Source: Roseivirga sp. BDSF3-8
Lineage (GTDB): Bacteria > Bacteroidota > Bacteroidia > Cytophagales > Cyclobacteriaceae
Assembly (NCBI RefSeq): GCF_041449215.1
Contig: NZ_JBGNFV010000001.1
Location: 3,923,001-3,987,000, forward strand
DNA: 64,000 bases
Reading direction: 5' to 3'
A model generated the notes under the pieces. It was given only the letters and a program-made list of their open reading frames with translations, was not told the origin of the DNA and searched no databases. This document shows positions 53,490-60,866 of this stretch, piece by piece. Position numbers and translations under genes: made by a program. The first letter of the stretch is position 1, and every line of letters begins with the position of its first letter.

Positions 53490-55256
53490 ATGCCACGTTT
53501 ACTTACCCTGTTACTTTGTCTGTTTATGTTCGCTGCCTGTACCGAGCAGCAAGCAAGCGAGTCTAAAGACCAAATTGCAGAGAATACTGCAGCTAAGGAT
53601 ACAGAAACAGAGCGTACCTGGTGGAAAGAGGGCATTGTATATCAGATTTATCCCCGAAGTTTTAAAGATACGAATGGTGATGGGGTGGGGGACCTGCGCG
53701 GTATTATAGAAAAGCTGGATTATATCAAAAGCCTCGGGGTAGACATCGTATGGCTCAACCCCATTTACGCCTCGCCAAATGATGATAATGGCTATGATAT
53801 CAGCGACTACCGGGCCATCATGCCCGAGTTTGGGACCATGGAAGACTTTAACGAAATGCTGGCAGGCATGCACGAGCGCGACATTAAGCTAGTGATGGAT
53901 CTGGTTGTAAACCACAGTAGTGACGAACACGAGTGGTTTGAGCAGTCACGTAGCAGCCGGGATAATCCCTACCGTGACTATTACCACTGGTGGCCTGCGG
54001 AGAAGGAGAAGCCCAACCCGCGCTTTAGCTTCTTTGATGTAAATAACGATGCCTGGATGTACGACTCTACCACCAATGCTTACTATCTGCACTACTTCTC
54101 CCGGAAGCAGCCCGACCTTAACTGGGAAAATCCCAAAGTGCGAGAGGAAGTGAAAGACATTATGCGCTTCTGGCTGGACAAAGGTATAGACGGCTTCCGT
54201 ATGGATGCTTTTCAGTATGTAAGTAAAGACACTACCTTTCCCAAATTGCCCGAAGGCTATGAAAAGGATATCATCAAATATTATGGCATGGGGCCCAATC
54301 TCCACCCCTACCTGAAAGAACTCAATCGCGATGTACTCAGTGAATATGATGTCATGACCGTAGCCGAAGGTGCCGGTAGCACCTACCAGGATGCCATAGA
54401 CCTTGTGCACCCCGATAGTAATGAGCTTAATATGGTCTACCACTTCGAGGGCATGGACGTCGGCTCCAGCCTGGACGGGTACAAGCTCACCGAGTTTAAG
54501 AAAGTCTACTCCGAATGGGACAGCGTCCTCGCGGGTAATGGATGGAATTCCATCTTCCTTGCTAATCATGACCAGCCCCGTATGGTCAGCAAGTACGGTA
54601 ACGACAGTCCGGAATTTCGTGCCCCCTCATCCAAAATGCTCACCACCTTCATCCTTAGCATGCGTGGTACGCCCTACTACTATTATGGCGATGAGCTGGG
54701 CATGACAAATAATGAGGCTTTTCAGGAGATCGGAGATTTCCAGGATATTGCCGCCCGTAACAGCTACGAAGGCGCCCTTGAAAGGGGAGAGAATATGGAC
54801 AATTTTATGGCCCACCTGCGTTTTATGAGCCGGGACAATGGCCGTACCCCCATGCAATGGAATGACACCGAACATGCCGGCTTCACCGACGGGGAACCCT
54901 GGCTTATGCTTAACCCCAACTATGAGCAGATCAATGTAGAGGCCCAGGAGGATGACCCTAACAGCGTACTCAACTACTTCCGCCGGATGGCGCAATTGCG
55001 TCAGGAAAATCCAGTGCTCGTGTATGGAGACTACGAACTGCTTTTCCCTAATCATGAGCAGGTATATGCCTACACCCGTTCCCTGGATGGAAAAGAAATG
55101 CTGGTGATGCTCAACTTCTCTGAAGAGGAAGTCAGTGTAGACCTACCCCTGGCCCAGCAGCCCGGCGATGTGGTCATCAATAACTATGAAAATACCCGGC
55201 TTGAAGGGAGTAATGTGACTTTGGAGCCATATCAGGCGGTGATATGGGAGATTTGA
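53490..55256 (+). CDS. GH13 alpha-glucosidase-like lipoprotein
   Basis: 588 residues from the ATG at 53490, giving a lipoprotein signal with FMFAAC (Cys17). The catalytic domain shows the GH13 regions: DLVVNHSSDEH, GIDGFRMDAF with nucleophile Asp239, TVAEGAG with acid/base Glu293, and ANHDQPR with Asp361. The QPDLNWENPKVREEV and GRTPMQWNDTEHAGFTDGEP motifs are typical of oligo-1,6-glucosidase, trehalose-6-phosphate hydrolase and alpha-glucosidase subfamilies (GH13_17/23/29-like). A C-terminal beta domain follows. It probably hydrolyses alpha-linked glucosides at the cell surface. An upstream open frame from 53391 is not supported as a start because it would bury the signal peptide. Confidence 0.92.
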   Translation: MPRLLTLLLCLFMFAACTEQQASESKDQIAENTAAKDTETERTWWKEGIVYQIYPRSFKDTNGDGVGDLRGIIEKLDYIKSLGVDIVWLNPIYASPNDDNGYDISDYRAIMPEFGTMEDFNEMLAGMHERDIKLVMDLVVNHSSDEHEWFEQSRSSRDNPYRDYYHWWPAEKEKPNPRFSFFDVNNDAWMYDSTTNAYYLHYFSRKQPDLNWENPKVREEVKDIMRFWLDKGIDGFRMDAFQYVSKDTTFPKLPEGYEKDIIKYYGMGPNLHPYLKELNRDVLSEYDVMTVAEGAGSTYQDAIDLVHPDSNELNMVYHFEGMDVGSSLDGYKLTEFKKVYSEWDSVLAGNGWNSIFLANHDQPRMVSKYGNDSPEFRAPSSKMLTTFILSMRGTPYYYYGDELGMTNNEAFQEIGDFQDIAARNSYEGALERGENMDNFMAHLRFMSRDNGRTPMQWNDTEHAGFTDGEPWLMLNPNYEQINVEAQEDDPNSVLNYFRRMAQLRQENPVLVYGDYELLFPNHEQVYAYTRSLDGKEMLVMLNFSEEEVSVDLPLAQQPGDVVINNYENTRLEGSNVTLEPYQAVIWEI

Positions 55257-55386
55257 GGGTTGATGAAGGGACATCCAATGGTGCCGACATCTGCGGAACA
55301 GATGATGCAGGGTGTATTGTAACGTTACATGATCGACCTACATACAAAGAGAATTGTAATATCCATTTACTCTAAACAATATAACT

Positions 55387-55593
55387 ATGAAAAGAAATAA
55401 GGTTTCTATTAAGTCCTTGCAGGTCAGTAGCTTTATTACGGGAATTCAAGGGATAAGGGGTGGAGTCATCGGCAGAGCTACTGACCCGTATACTCACGAA
55501 GTATCCCAAGGAATCGGTGAAGGCGATTGTGGAACAGAAGATGTGGGCTGTGAAGAGAGCGTGCATAATTGCGGTACTACTATAACCCAGTGA
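55387..55593 (+). CDS. Small RiPP-precursor-like peptide with three regularly spaced Cys
   Basis: A 68-residue peptide (ATG at 55387). The N-terminus MKRNKVSIKSLQVSSFITGI is clearly related to the 34410 peptide (LQV-x-SF-I/V-T). The core after about residue 25 is rich in Gly, Thr and Asp/Glu. Three Cys at 48, 55 and 62 are exactly seven residues apart (GDCGTEDVGCEESVHNCGTT). Ser/Thr that could be dehydrated are frequent. There is no obvious GG cleavage motif directly before the Cys part, but QGIRGG is at about 21-26. It stands alone between the GH13 gene and a strong terminator, with no modification genes nearby. The leader resembles pinensin-type lanthipeptides. A real RiPP is plausible, not shown. 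Confidence 0.6.
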   Translation: MKRNKVSIKSLQVSSFITGIQGIRGGVIGRATDPYTHEVSQGIGEGDCGTEDVGCEESVHNCGTTITQ

Positions 55594-55691
55594 TAGTCTA
55601 TCGATTACCTTGATGGTCGCTGGCGTGAATTAAATGTTTACTTTTTTTAAAACGAAACATAAGAGGGTAAAGCGTCATCGACATCAATAAA

Positions 55692-55721
55692 AAATCCCCT
55701 GCCATTACCGGCAGGGGATTT
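55692..55721. terminator. Bidirectional terminator between peptide and M56 genes
   Basis: Arms AAATCCCCTGCC and GGCAGGGGATTT around ATTACC; T-rich on both strands (TTTAATTT and TTTTTATTG). It ends the plus-strand peptide gene and the minus-strand M56 gene. Confidence 0.95.
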
Positions 55722-55743
55722 TAATTTGGTGGCAGCAATTAGA

Positions 55744-57573
55744 TTATTTCTCCCGCGTAGTGATCTCTACCACGCCATTCAGGGCGCCTCTTTTACCATA
55801 CTTTTCATATGCCTTCTCACCTTTCAGCACAGTTATATCGGTGATTTTATCCCGCTCAAGCGGTAGAGCAGTTTTGTCTTCTGAGGAATCGTAGATTTTG
55901 CCATTGATAACAAACAGCGGCTGCCCCTCAGATCCCCTGGATTCGACGTCAGTTTTCCGTACTTTCACCACCCCTTCTAAGTCAGCGTCTTCATCCGCAT
56001 CTGAATCGATGTCCTCATCAACATTAACATCCTCGTCCATATCTACATCCTCGTCTATGTCGAAATCAATATCATCTGAGTCAACGTCAGGATTAGGATC
56101 TGGGTCTGGGTTTTGACCCTGATCGGATTTTGGGGTCAATTCATTTTTTTGCTCCTTTTTGATCTTAACACGCTCGCGCACCACAATTTTCACCACCCCG
56201 TTTTTGCCTTTTTCGCCGTATTTTTCTGTAGCCTCTTTGCCTTTCATCACATCCATGGTCAGAATGTCATCCGGGTTTACAGTACGGAAGCTTTCCACTT
56301 CTTCTCCATTAATGATATAAAGCGGGGGCGGGTAGTTGTCGCCGGTTTTAACGATCTTCGTGCCTTCAAACATCTCTTCCACCTCCTCTTGCGAACCTTC
56401 CGTAGGAGAAACCACCACCTTCATTTCCTCTCTTTCAGCGTCGGTCAGGTACTCTTCCTTGTCATCTTTCAGAATGATCTCTATTACCTTTTGTCCCGCA
56501 GAACCACCATATGCAGTTACAGTCTCAATGCTATTTGTCACATTGATTGATTTAATATCATCCGGATCTATATGGTCAACTGATGAATAGACCTTCCCAT
56601 CCACTACATAAATGGTATCGCTGGCGGCCGTAAGCTCGGTTGTTGGCTTTTCGCTTACCTGTGCATCTGCCTGGTCTGCCCAGAGTACCAGCAGTGCCAG
56701 TGCCATGGGTACGGCTACCGCTGCTTTCAGGGCACTTAATGGTTTATTTCTTCTTTTATTCATCATAATGATTCTGTTTTTCAAGGTTGGTTGTGAAAAA
56801 GTGTGTATCAGGTGGCGACTTGCCGCTTTCGAGCTAAAGGCCAGCAAGGCCTTCTGATAGTGTATTCTTGCCATAGCAGATTCAGGTGTGCGGTTAAAGC
56901 TTATAGATGCCTCATCAGCCAGATACTCGTGCACTTCACGCACACTATTGCGGTAGGCCCAGACAAAAGGATTAAACCACTGTAGCGCCAGGCCTATCTC
57001 TACCAATAGCACATCTATAGTGTGTAGCTGGCGTACATGCGCCTGCTCATGGCGGAGCACCGCTTCTATTGCCCCAGGTTCGATATGTTCAGGTATAAAT
57101 ATGATTTGCATAAAGGAAGCGGGTGAGTGTATCCGGGGTGACCTGTATACCGCATGATTCGCCACAATTTCCCTCCGGGCGCTTATTTTCAGGCGATACA
57201 TTCGCCAAAGGCCAATGCCGAGCCGAATGACCAGTATGGCTAAACCCGTAAGGTAAATCCAAAGGCTTATCTGCGGTACCATCTGTAATAAGGTTTCCCA
57301 AAGGGCAGGTTCAGCCACCTCTGGGGTAAGGGACTCTGTTTTTGGCAGTATAGGAAGCTCAAAAGCCGGTGCCTGAGATTCAGCAGGTTGAATAGCCAGC
57401 CAGGGCACATTGATGAAAGGCAGTAAAAATGAAAATATAAAACTACCAATTAGATAAGTACGGTTGAATCCAAAAAGCGTACTGCGCCGAAGCAAGAGGT
57501 AATACACTGCATAGAAACCCGTGAGACTCAGAGCCACATAAAGAAGATAGGTGAGTACATTAGTCATCATCAC
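55744..57573 (-). CDS. BlaR1-like M56 metalloprotease with TonB-plug-like C-terminal domains
   Basis: 609 residues. Four predicted membrane helices occupy about residues 8-125 and 275-300. The M56 zinc site is HEQAH at 175-179, with a possible third ligand in REVHEYLAD (about 212-220). This is the BlaR1/MecR1 protease family, which cleaves a BlaI repressor on signal. Unlike BlaR1, the C-terminal outside part has no penicillin-binding domain. Instead there are three plug-like motifs (DDIKSINVTNSIETVTAYGG, PDDILTMDVMKGKEATEKYG, ITDITVLKGEKAYEKYGKRG) typical of TonB receptor plugs, and an Asp-rich tandem stretch. The gene overlaps the BlaI gene by 14 bases, so the pair is one unit. Confidence 0.88.
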   Translation of the reverse strand: MMMTNVLTYLLYVALSLTGFYAVYYLLLRRSTLFGFNRTYLIGSFIFSFLLPFINVPWLAIQPAESQAPAFELPILPKTESLTPEVAEPALWETLLQMVPQISLWIYLTGLAILVIRLGIGLWRMYRLKISARREIVANHAVYRSPRIHSPASFMQIIFIPEHIEPGAIEAVLRHEQAHVRQLHTIDVLLVEIGLALQWFNPFVWAYRNSVREVHEYLADEASISFNRTPESAMARIHYQKALLAFSSKAASRHLIHTFSQPTLKNRIIMMNKRRNKPLSALKAAVAVPMALALLVLWADQADAQVSEKPTTELTAASDTIYVVDGKVYSSVDHIDPDDIKSINVTNSIETVTAYGGSAGQKVIEIILKDDKEEYLTDAEREEMKVVVSPTEGSQEEVEEMFEGTKIVKTGDNYPPPLYIINGEEVESFRTVNPDDILTMDVMKGKEATEKYGEKGKNGVVKIVVRERVKIKKEQKNELTPKSDQGQNPDPDPNPDVDSDDIDFDIDEDVDMDEDVNVDEDIDSDADEDADLEGVVKVRKTDVESRGSEGQPLFVINGKIYDSSEDKTALPLERDKITDITVLKGEKAYEKYGKRGALNGVVEITTREK

Positions 57574-57934
57574 GTTCCGCTTTTTTGTCTATCATATCCA
57601 TGAGTTCCTTCAGGTCCTCTTTGCCAATGTTCTCCTCACGGGCAAAGAAAGAAAGCACTTCCTTATAGCTATCCGAAAAGTAGTCCTGTACCACGTTTTT
57701 AAGGTAAAACTTACGGTATTCGTCCTTACTGATAACCGGGTAGTACTCATAGGTTTTACCGTAGGCCTTGTGTGCCACAAAGCCTTTGGTTTCGAGTATT
57801 CGTACCACTGATGACACCGTACTGTGCGGGGGCTTGGGGGAAGGCATCTCGGCAATAATGTCTCGCACAAACCCCTTCTTCATCTCCCAGAGGATCTGCA
57901 TGACCTCCTCTTCCTTTTTGGTGAGCTGTTCCAT
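57560..57934 (-). CDS. BlaI/MecI/CopY-family repressor
   Basis: 124 residues forming a winged helix followed by a dimerisation part. The N-terminus LTKKEEEVMQILWEMKKGFV and the recognition region KPPHSTVSSVVRILETKGFV are characteristic of the family; the C-terminal half has KFYLKNVVQDYFSDSYKEV. The M56 protease encoded downstream with a 14-base overlap is its likely inactivator by cleavage. A TACA-A-TGTA-like box and a perfect 16-base palindrome lie just upstream of its start. In other bacteria BlaI represses resistance genes; here the regulon is unknown. Confidence 0.92.
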   Translation of the reverse strand: MEQLTKKEEEVMQILWEMKKGFVRDIIAEMPSPKPPHSTVSSVVRILETKGFVAHKAYGKTYEYYPVISKDEYRKFYLKNVVQDYFSDSYKEVLSFFAREENIGKEDLKELMDMIDKKAERDDD

Positions 57935-57937
57935 ACC

Positions 57938-57983
57938 TACAATGTATAACGTATTTTTCAGTTACACAACGTAAATTTACGTT
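57938..57983 (-). promoter_or_regulatory. Operator candidates of the BlaI/M56 pair
   Basis: TACAATGTA at 57938-57946 matches the BlaI/MecI half-site arrangement TACA-n-TGTA, immediately upstream of the repressor start. AACGTAAATTTACGTT at 57968-57983 is a perfect 16-base palindrome. Both could be bound by the BlaI-type repressor for autoregulation. Confidence 0.6.
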
Positions 57984-58030
57984 ATATGGTTTTTTTTGGT
58001 TAGTAAAGTTCTGATTTTCAGTTAAAAAAG

Positions 58031-58407
58031 ATGATGATACTTGTTTTGGGCCGTCATTGAGGAGCTCAGATAAAGTGTTCCATTACCCACATGATGTACA
58101 TAATAGGAGGGAGGTGGAAGCCCATCATCATCACGTACTAGGCTATGGCCCCATGCGCTTTGGTCGCCTCGGTATTTATATACCTGTTATCTCCAATAAG
58201 ATTCTGACCGAACAGCTTCGCGAGCTGGAAGAGGATGGCATTATTACACGTAAAAAGTACAATGAGAGTCCGCCGCGTGTAGAATACAGCCTCTCGGAAA
58301 AAGGAAGGTCTCTTGTGCCGATACTCAATCAGCTCAGCCAGTGGTGCGAGGTCAATCTGCCCCACCTTGATCTTGAGACCTGCCACCTGGAAACGGACGC
58401 ACTATAA
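58031..58407 (+). pseudogene. Frameshifted HxlR-type regulator
   Basis: Homology to the HxlR winged helix family is seen in two frames. The first part reads KCSITHMMYIIGGRWKPIII (from about 58073), equal to the C..T..M..IGGKWK start of these regulators. After a shift near 58117-58140 the other frame continues YGPMRFGRLGIYIPVISNKI, then LTEQLRELEEDGIITRK and ESPPRVEYSLSEKG, ending at 58407. An in-frame TGA at 58058 sits just before the first part, so the N-terminus is also damaged. Members respond to aldehydes, quinones and other compounds; the target is unknown. Without correction it is non-functional. Confidence 0.75.
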
Positions 58408-58675
58408 GGGTGGATTAAACCAAATAGTATGCAAGGGTAATGACAGCCCTTCTGTAGCGTAAGATGTCGCTTATGCACCATAGTAAGTGAGAAGTGGCTT
58501 ATAGTACTATTCCTCTATGGTGCTATTATTGATCCTATAGGGATCCTATAGTATGAGTATAGTGTTCCTATAGGGTGATGTGGATAACTCAAAAGGCTTG
58601 TTTTTAGCACTTTTCCGGGGTAGAGGAAAAAGTAGAAGAGAAGGCTAAAGTCGGTAAATTAAGCTTAAAATAAAA
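58408..58675. other. Intergenic region
   Basis: No gene seen between the HxlR pseudogene and the M28 operon terminator. It contains the 11-base tandem repeat array at 58531-58574. Confidence 0.5.
58531..58574. repeat. Four tandem 11-base units around CCTATAG
   Basis: The units are ATCCTATAGGG, ATCCTATAGTA, TGAGTATAGTG and TTCCTATAGGG. CCTATAGG is at 58533 and 58566, CCTATAG at 58544, and the third unit keeps TATAG. The period is one helical turn, so identical protein faces would be presented. Confidence 0.75.
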
Positions 58676-58706
58676 CACCACCTTCCTTGTGAAAAGAAAG
58701 GTGGTG
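58662..58706 (-). terminator. Terminator of the M28 peptidase gene
   Basis: Arms CACCACCTT and AAGGTGGTG (58676-58684, 58698-58706) around a 13-base loop; on the minus strand followed by TTTTATTTTAAG. It lies about 40 bases after the stop. Confidence 0.85.
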
Positions 58707-58743
58707 CATAGTATGTCAGGCCGCGTATAGCTGGCCTCTTATA

Positions 58744-60105
58744 TTACTCCCCGAACGAACCCGCCGGGCCAGGGAATACCACAGGGCTTTCAGCCCCATC
58801 TTCACCCACAGTCGATACCCCGAAGAAGTAATTATCAATGATCACGTTTTCCAGTTCATAGCTGTCCACATCACCCACCATACGGCTGTACTGCCATACC
58901 GGAGAGGTGGTCAGGCGCCAGTATACTTTGTAGCCGGTAATATTCTCATCCCCGGCAGGCTCCCACTTCAGCGTGGTGCTGGCCGATACCGCTCCCTCTA
59001 TGCTCACATTTTTAGGAGGTGCCGGAGCAGAAGCCAGTCCTGCCAGCGTCACCGCGTTCAGGCCCGTTACCGTAGCCGCATAGTCAAAGTCCACCTTTTC
59101 CAGCACGTCACCGTATTTTATACCGTCTTCCGTGCGCAGGTCCTGGTGCTGGCGGTCGTAGTGCTCGTACGTTTCCATAAGGCGTACCGCTGCTGCCCCT
59201 ATGTCATTAAACGGACGGTGGTGGCCACCGCGACCGAAGCGGTCCAGGCGGTAGATCATCATCACATCCAGGTTAGGAAAGTACAGGTCAGACATGTGGT
59301 CAATGTAGCGCGCCAGGTTACGCGATGGGCTGTCCACCTCACCACCTGTAAAGCGGCGTATGCGGGCTTCGCGATCTGTTTCTACCGCACGCGTTCCTTC
59401 CGAAAATACCCGGACCACGGAGTTATTCACTACTCCGTTAATGCCCTCTATGTTACCGATCATGTCATTATTCAGCACCGCTTTTATCTTCCAGCCCTGT
59501 TCCTGCGACCACTTCGCCAGTATCTCACCACCCAGCAGTCCCTGCTCTTCGCCGGAGAGGGCAGCGTATACAATAGTACCCGGAAACTTATACTTCGAGA
59601 GCACGCGGGCCGCCTCTATCGCTCCGGCCACCCCGGAGGCATTGTCATTGGCACCCGGCGAGTCGTCCGTCGCATTCATCACATCCGAAATGCGCGAGTC
59701 GATGTCGCCGCTCATCATCACCACCCGGTCAGGGTCAGCCGTACCGCGCTGTATCGCGATCACATTCACTATATTGGCCGTGCCCGGCACCCTGCTCCTG
59801 TTCATTACTGTATCCTGCACATAGATCACCTCCAGACAGTTGCCACACTCTGCTGAGATACGCTCAAACTCCTTCTTTATCCAGCGCCTTGCTGCCCCTA
59901 TGCCGCGTGTTTCAGAGACTGTGTCAGACAGCGTATGGCGTGTGCCGAAACTCACCAGCTTAGTAATGTCTTTTTCAATACGATCTGCCTGAGGGGCATC
60001 CGCTATCTCCTGCAGCATCATGCTATACGCAGGGCCTGCCTGCTGGCCAAAACCAGCCAGGGCCATCAATAGTAATGGAATAGTAAGTAATATCCGTAGT
60101 GTCAT
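58744..60105 (-). CDS. Secreted M28 peptidase with a C-terminal fibronectin III domain
   Basis: 453 residues with a signal peptide (cleavage after GFGQQ). The M28 catalytic domain covers about 50-350: GDIDSR (134, 136), PGANDNASG (Asp154), SGEEQGLLG (Glu186, Glu187), LNNDMIGN (Asp214) and GHHRPFN (His295/296). A fibronectin III domain follows at about 360-450 (TTLKWEPAGDENITGYKVYW). M28 enzymes are zinc aminopeptidases. The first metal ligand is normally His in H-x-D, but here it is Asp134. Without a T9SS sorting domain it is probably periplasmic or secreted by another route. The gene stands alone. Confidence 0.88.
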   Translation of the reverse strand: MTLRILLTIPLLLMALAGFGQQAGPAYSMMLQEIADAPQADRIEKDITKLVSFGTRHTLSDTVSETRGIGAARRWIKKEFERISAECGNCLEVIYVQDTVMNRSRVPGTANIVNVIAIQRGTADPDRVVMMSGDIDSRISDVMNATDDSPGANDNASGVAGAIEAARVLSKYKFPGTIVYAALSGEEQGLLGGEILAKWSQEQGWKIKAVLNNDMIGNIEGINGVVNNSVVRVFSEGTRAVETDREARIRRFTGGEVDSPSRNLARYIDHMSDLYFPNLDVMMIYRLDRFGRGGHHRPFNDIGAAAVRLMETYEHYDRQHQDLRTEDGIKYGDVLEKVDFDYAATVTGLNAVTLAGLASAPAPPKNVSIEGAVSASTTLKWEPAGDENITGYKVYWRLTTSPVWQYSRMVGDVDSYELENVIIDNYFFGVSTVGEDGAESPVVFPGPAGSFGE

Positions 60106-60185
60106 TCTCTCAGATTTAATTGCGGCCAGAAGTTACGAAAGGTTTTACAAAATTTTAGGAGGATACAACTTTACGCTTTCATAAG

Positions 60186-60203
60186 TGTACGATATATCGT
60201 ACA
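60186..60203. promoter_or_regulatory. Operator palindrome of the toxin-antitoxin operon
   Basis: TGTACGATATATCGTACA is a perfect 18-base palindrome 21 bases before the antitoxin ATG. Known YefM-type operators contain TGTACA-like halves, so autoregulation by antitoxin and toxin is likely. Confidence 0.75.
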
Positions 60204-60223
60204 TTTGTATAAACTCAAAGACA

Positions 60224-60487
60224 ATGAAAGCAATCACCATATCCTCTCTAAGAGCCCAAATGAAGTACTACTTCGACCTGGTTAGCAAAAGCATGGATAC
60301 CATTATTGTGCCCCGGAGTAATGATGATGAGGATGCCGTAGTGATTATGTCTATTAAAGAATACAACGCCCTCAAAGAAACCGAATACCTCCTTTCTACT
60401 TCGGCTAATCGAATGGCCCTTCAGGAATCTTTAGAAGAGTACAAAAAGAGTAAAACTGTGTCCTACAATCTTGATGACGAAGATTAA
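60224..60487 (+). CDS. YefM/Phd-type antitoxin
   Basis: 87 residues from the ATG at 60224. The N-terminus [20 protein letters not shown] and the [20 protein letters not shown] stretch are those of the Phd/YefM DNA-binding fold. The C-terminus [19 protein letters not shown] is disordered and acidic, as needed to wrap around the toxin. Its stop shares a base with the toxin start (TAATG), so they are co-translated. Antitoxins of this type are degraded by Lon or Clp to free the toxin. Confidence 0.92.
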   Translation: MKAITISSLRAQMKYYFDLVSKSMDTIIVPRSNDDEDAVVIMSIKEYNALKETEYLLSTSANRMALQESLEEYKKSKTVSYNLDDED

Positions 60488-60762
60488 TGGATATAGAATT
60501 TACCCTGAGTGCCTGGAAGCAGTTTGAATACTGGGTAGATTATGACCAGGACATGGTCAAAAAAATAAAAGAACTTCTTAAAGCTATCCGGCAAAACCCC
60601 TTCAAAGGAGTGGGTAAGCCTGAGCCTTTAAAGCATGGGTTGAAAGGCTTTTGGTCACGAAGGATAAGCCACGAACACAGGTTGGTCTATAAAGTGTCAG
60701 GTACTAAAGGGGTAGATCAGAAGTGCACCATTATCCAGTGCCGCTTCCACTATGATGACTAA
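60487..60762 (+). CDS. YoeB-type toxin, ribosome-dependent mRNA endonuclease
   Basis: 91 residues, basic, RelE/ParE fold. It has WKQFEYWVDYDQDMVKKIKE and LLKAIRQNPFKGVGKPEPLK near the N-terminus and middle (Glu46), SRRISHEHRLVYKV with Arg65, and the C-terminal CRFHYDD with His88 and Tyr89. In E. coli YoeB the catalytic residues are Glu46, Arg65, His83 and Tyr84, so the key residues are all present. It should cut translated mRNA at the ribosome. Expression is controlled with the antitoxin by the upstream palindrome. Confidence 0.94.
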   Translation: MDIEFTLSAWKQFEYWVDYDQDMVKKIKELLKAIRQNPFKGVGKPEPLKHGLKGFWSRRISHEHRLVYKVSGTKGVDQKCTIIQCRFHYDD

Positions 60763-60866
60763 TCAGATGGATAGCAGCAGGGGATCCTTGCAATGAGCCT
60801 GCCGGTAGTTCCGCCTTTCCCATTATGCCTTCCTGAGTTATTCATTTTCTGCTCATACCAGACTGT

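Noticed and set aside
53946-54569. Antisense open frame of 207 codons within the GH13 gene
   Set aside because: All GH13 motifs are on the sense strand; the reverse frame is a composition effect.
34410-55593. A full lanthipeptide cluster
   Set aside because: I saw no LanB, LanC, protease or transporter gene between or around the two peptide genes.
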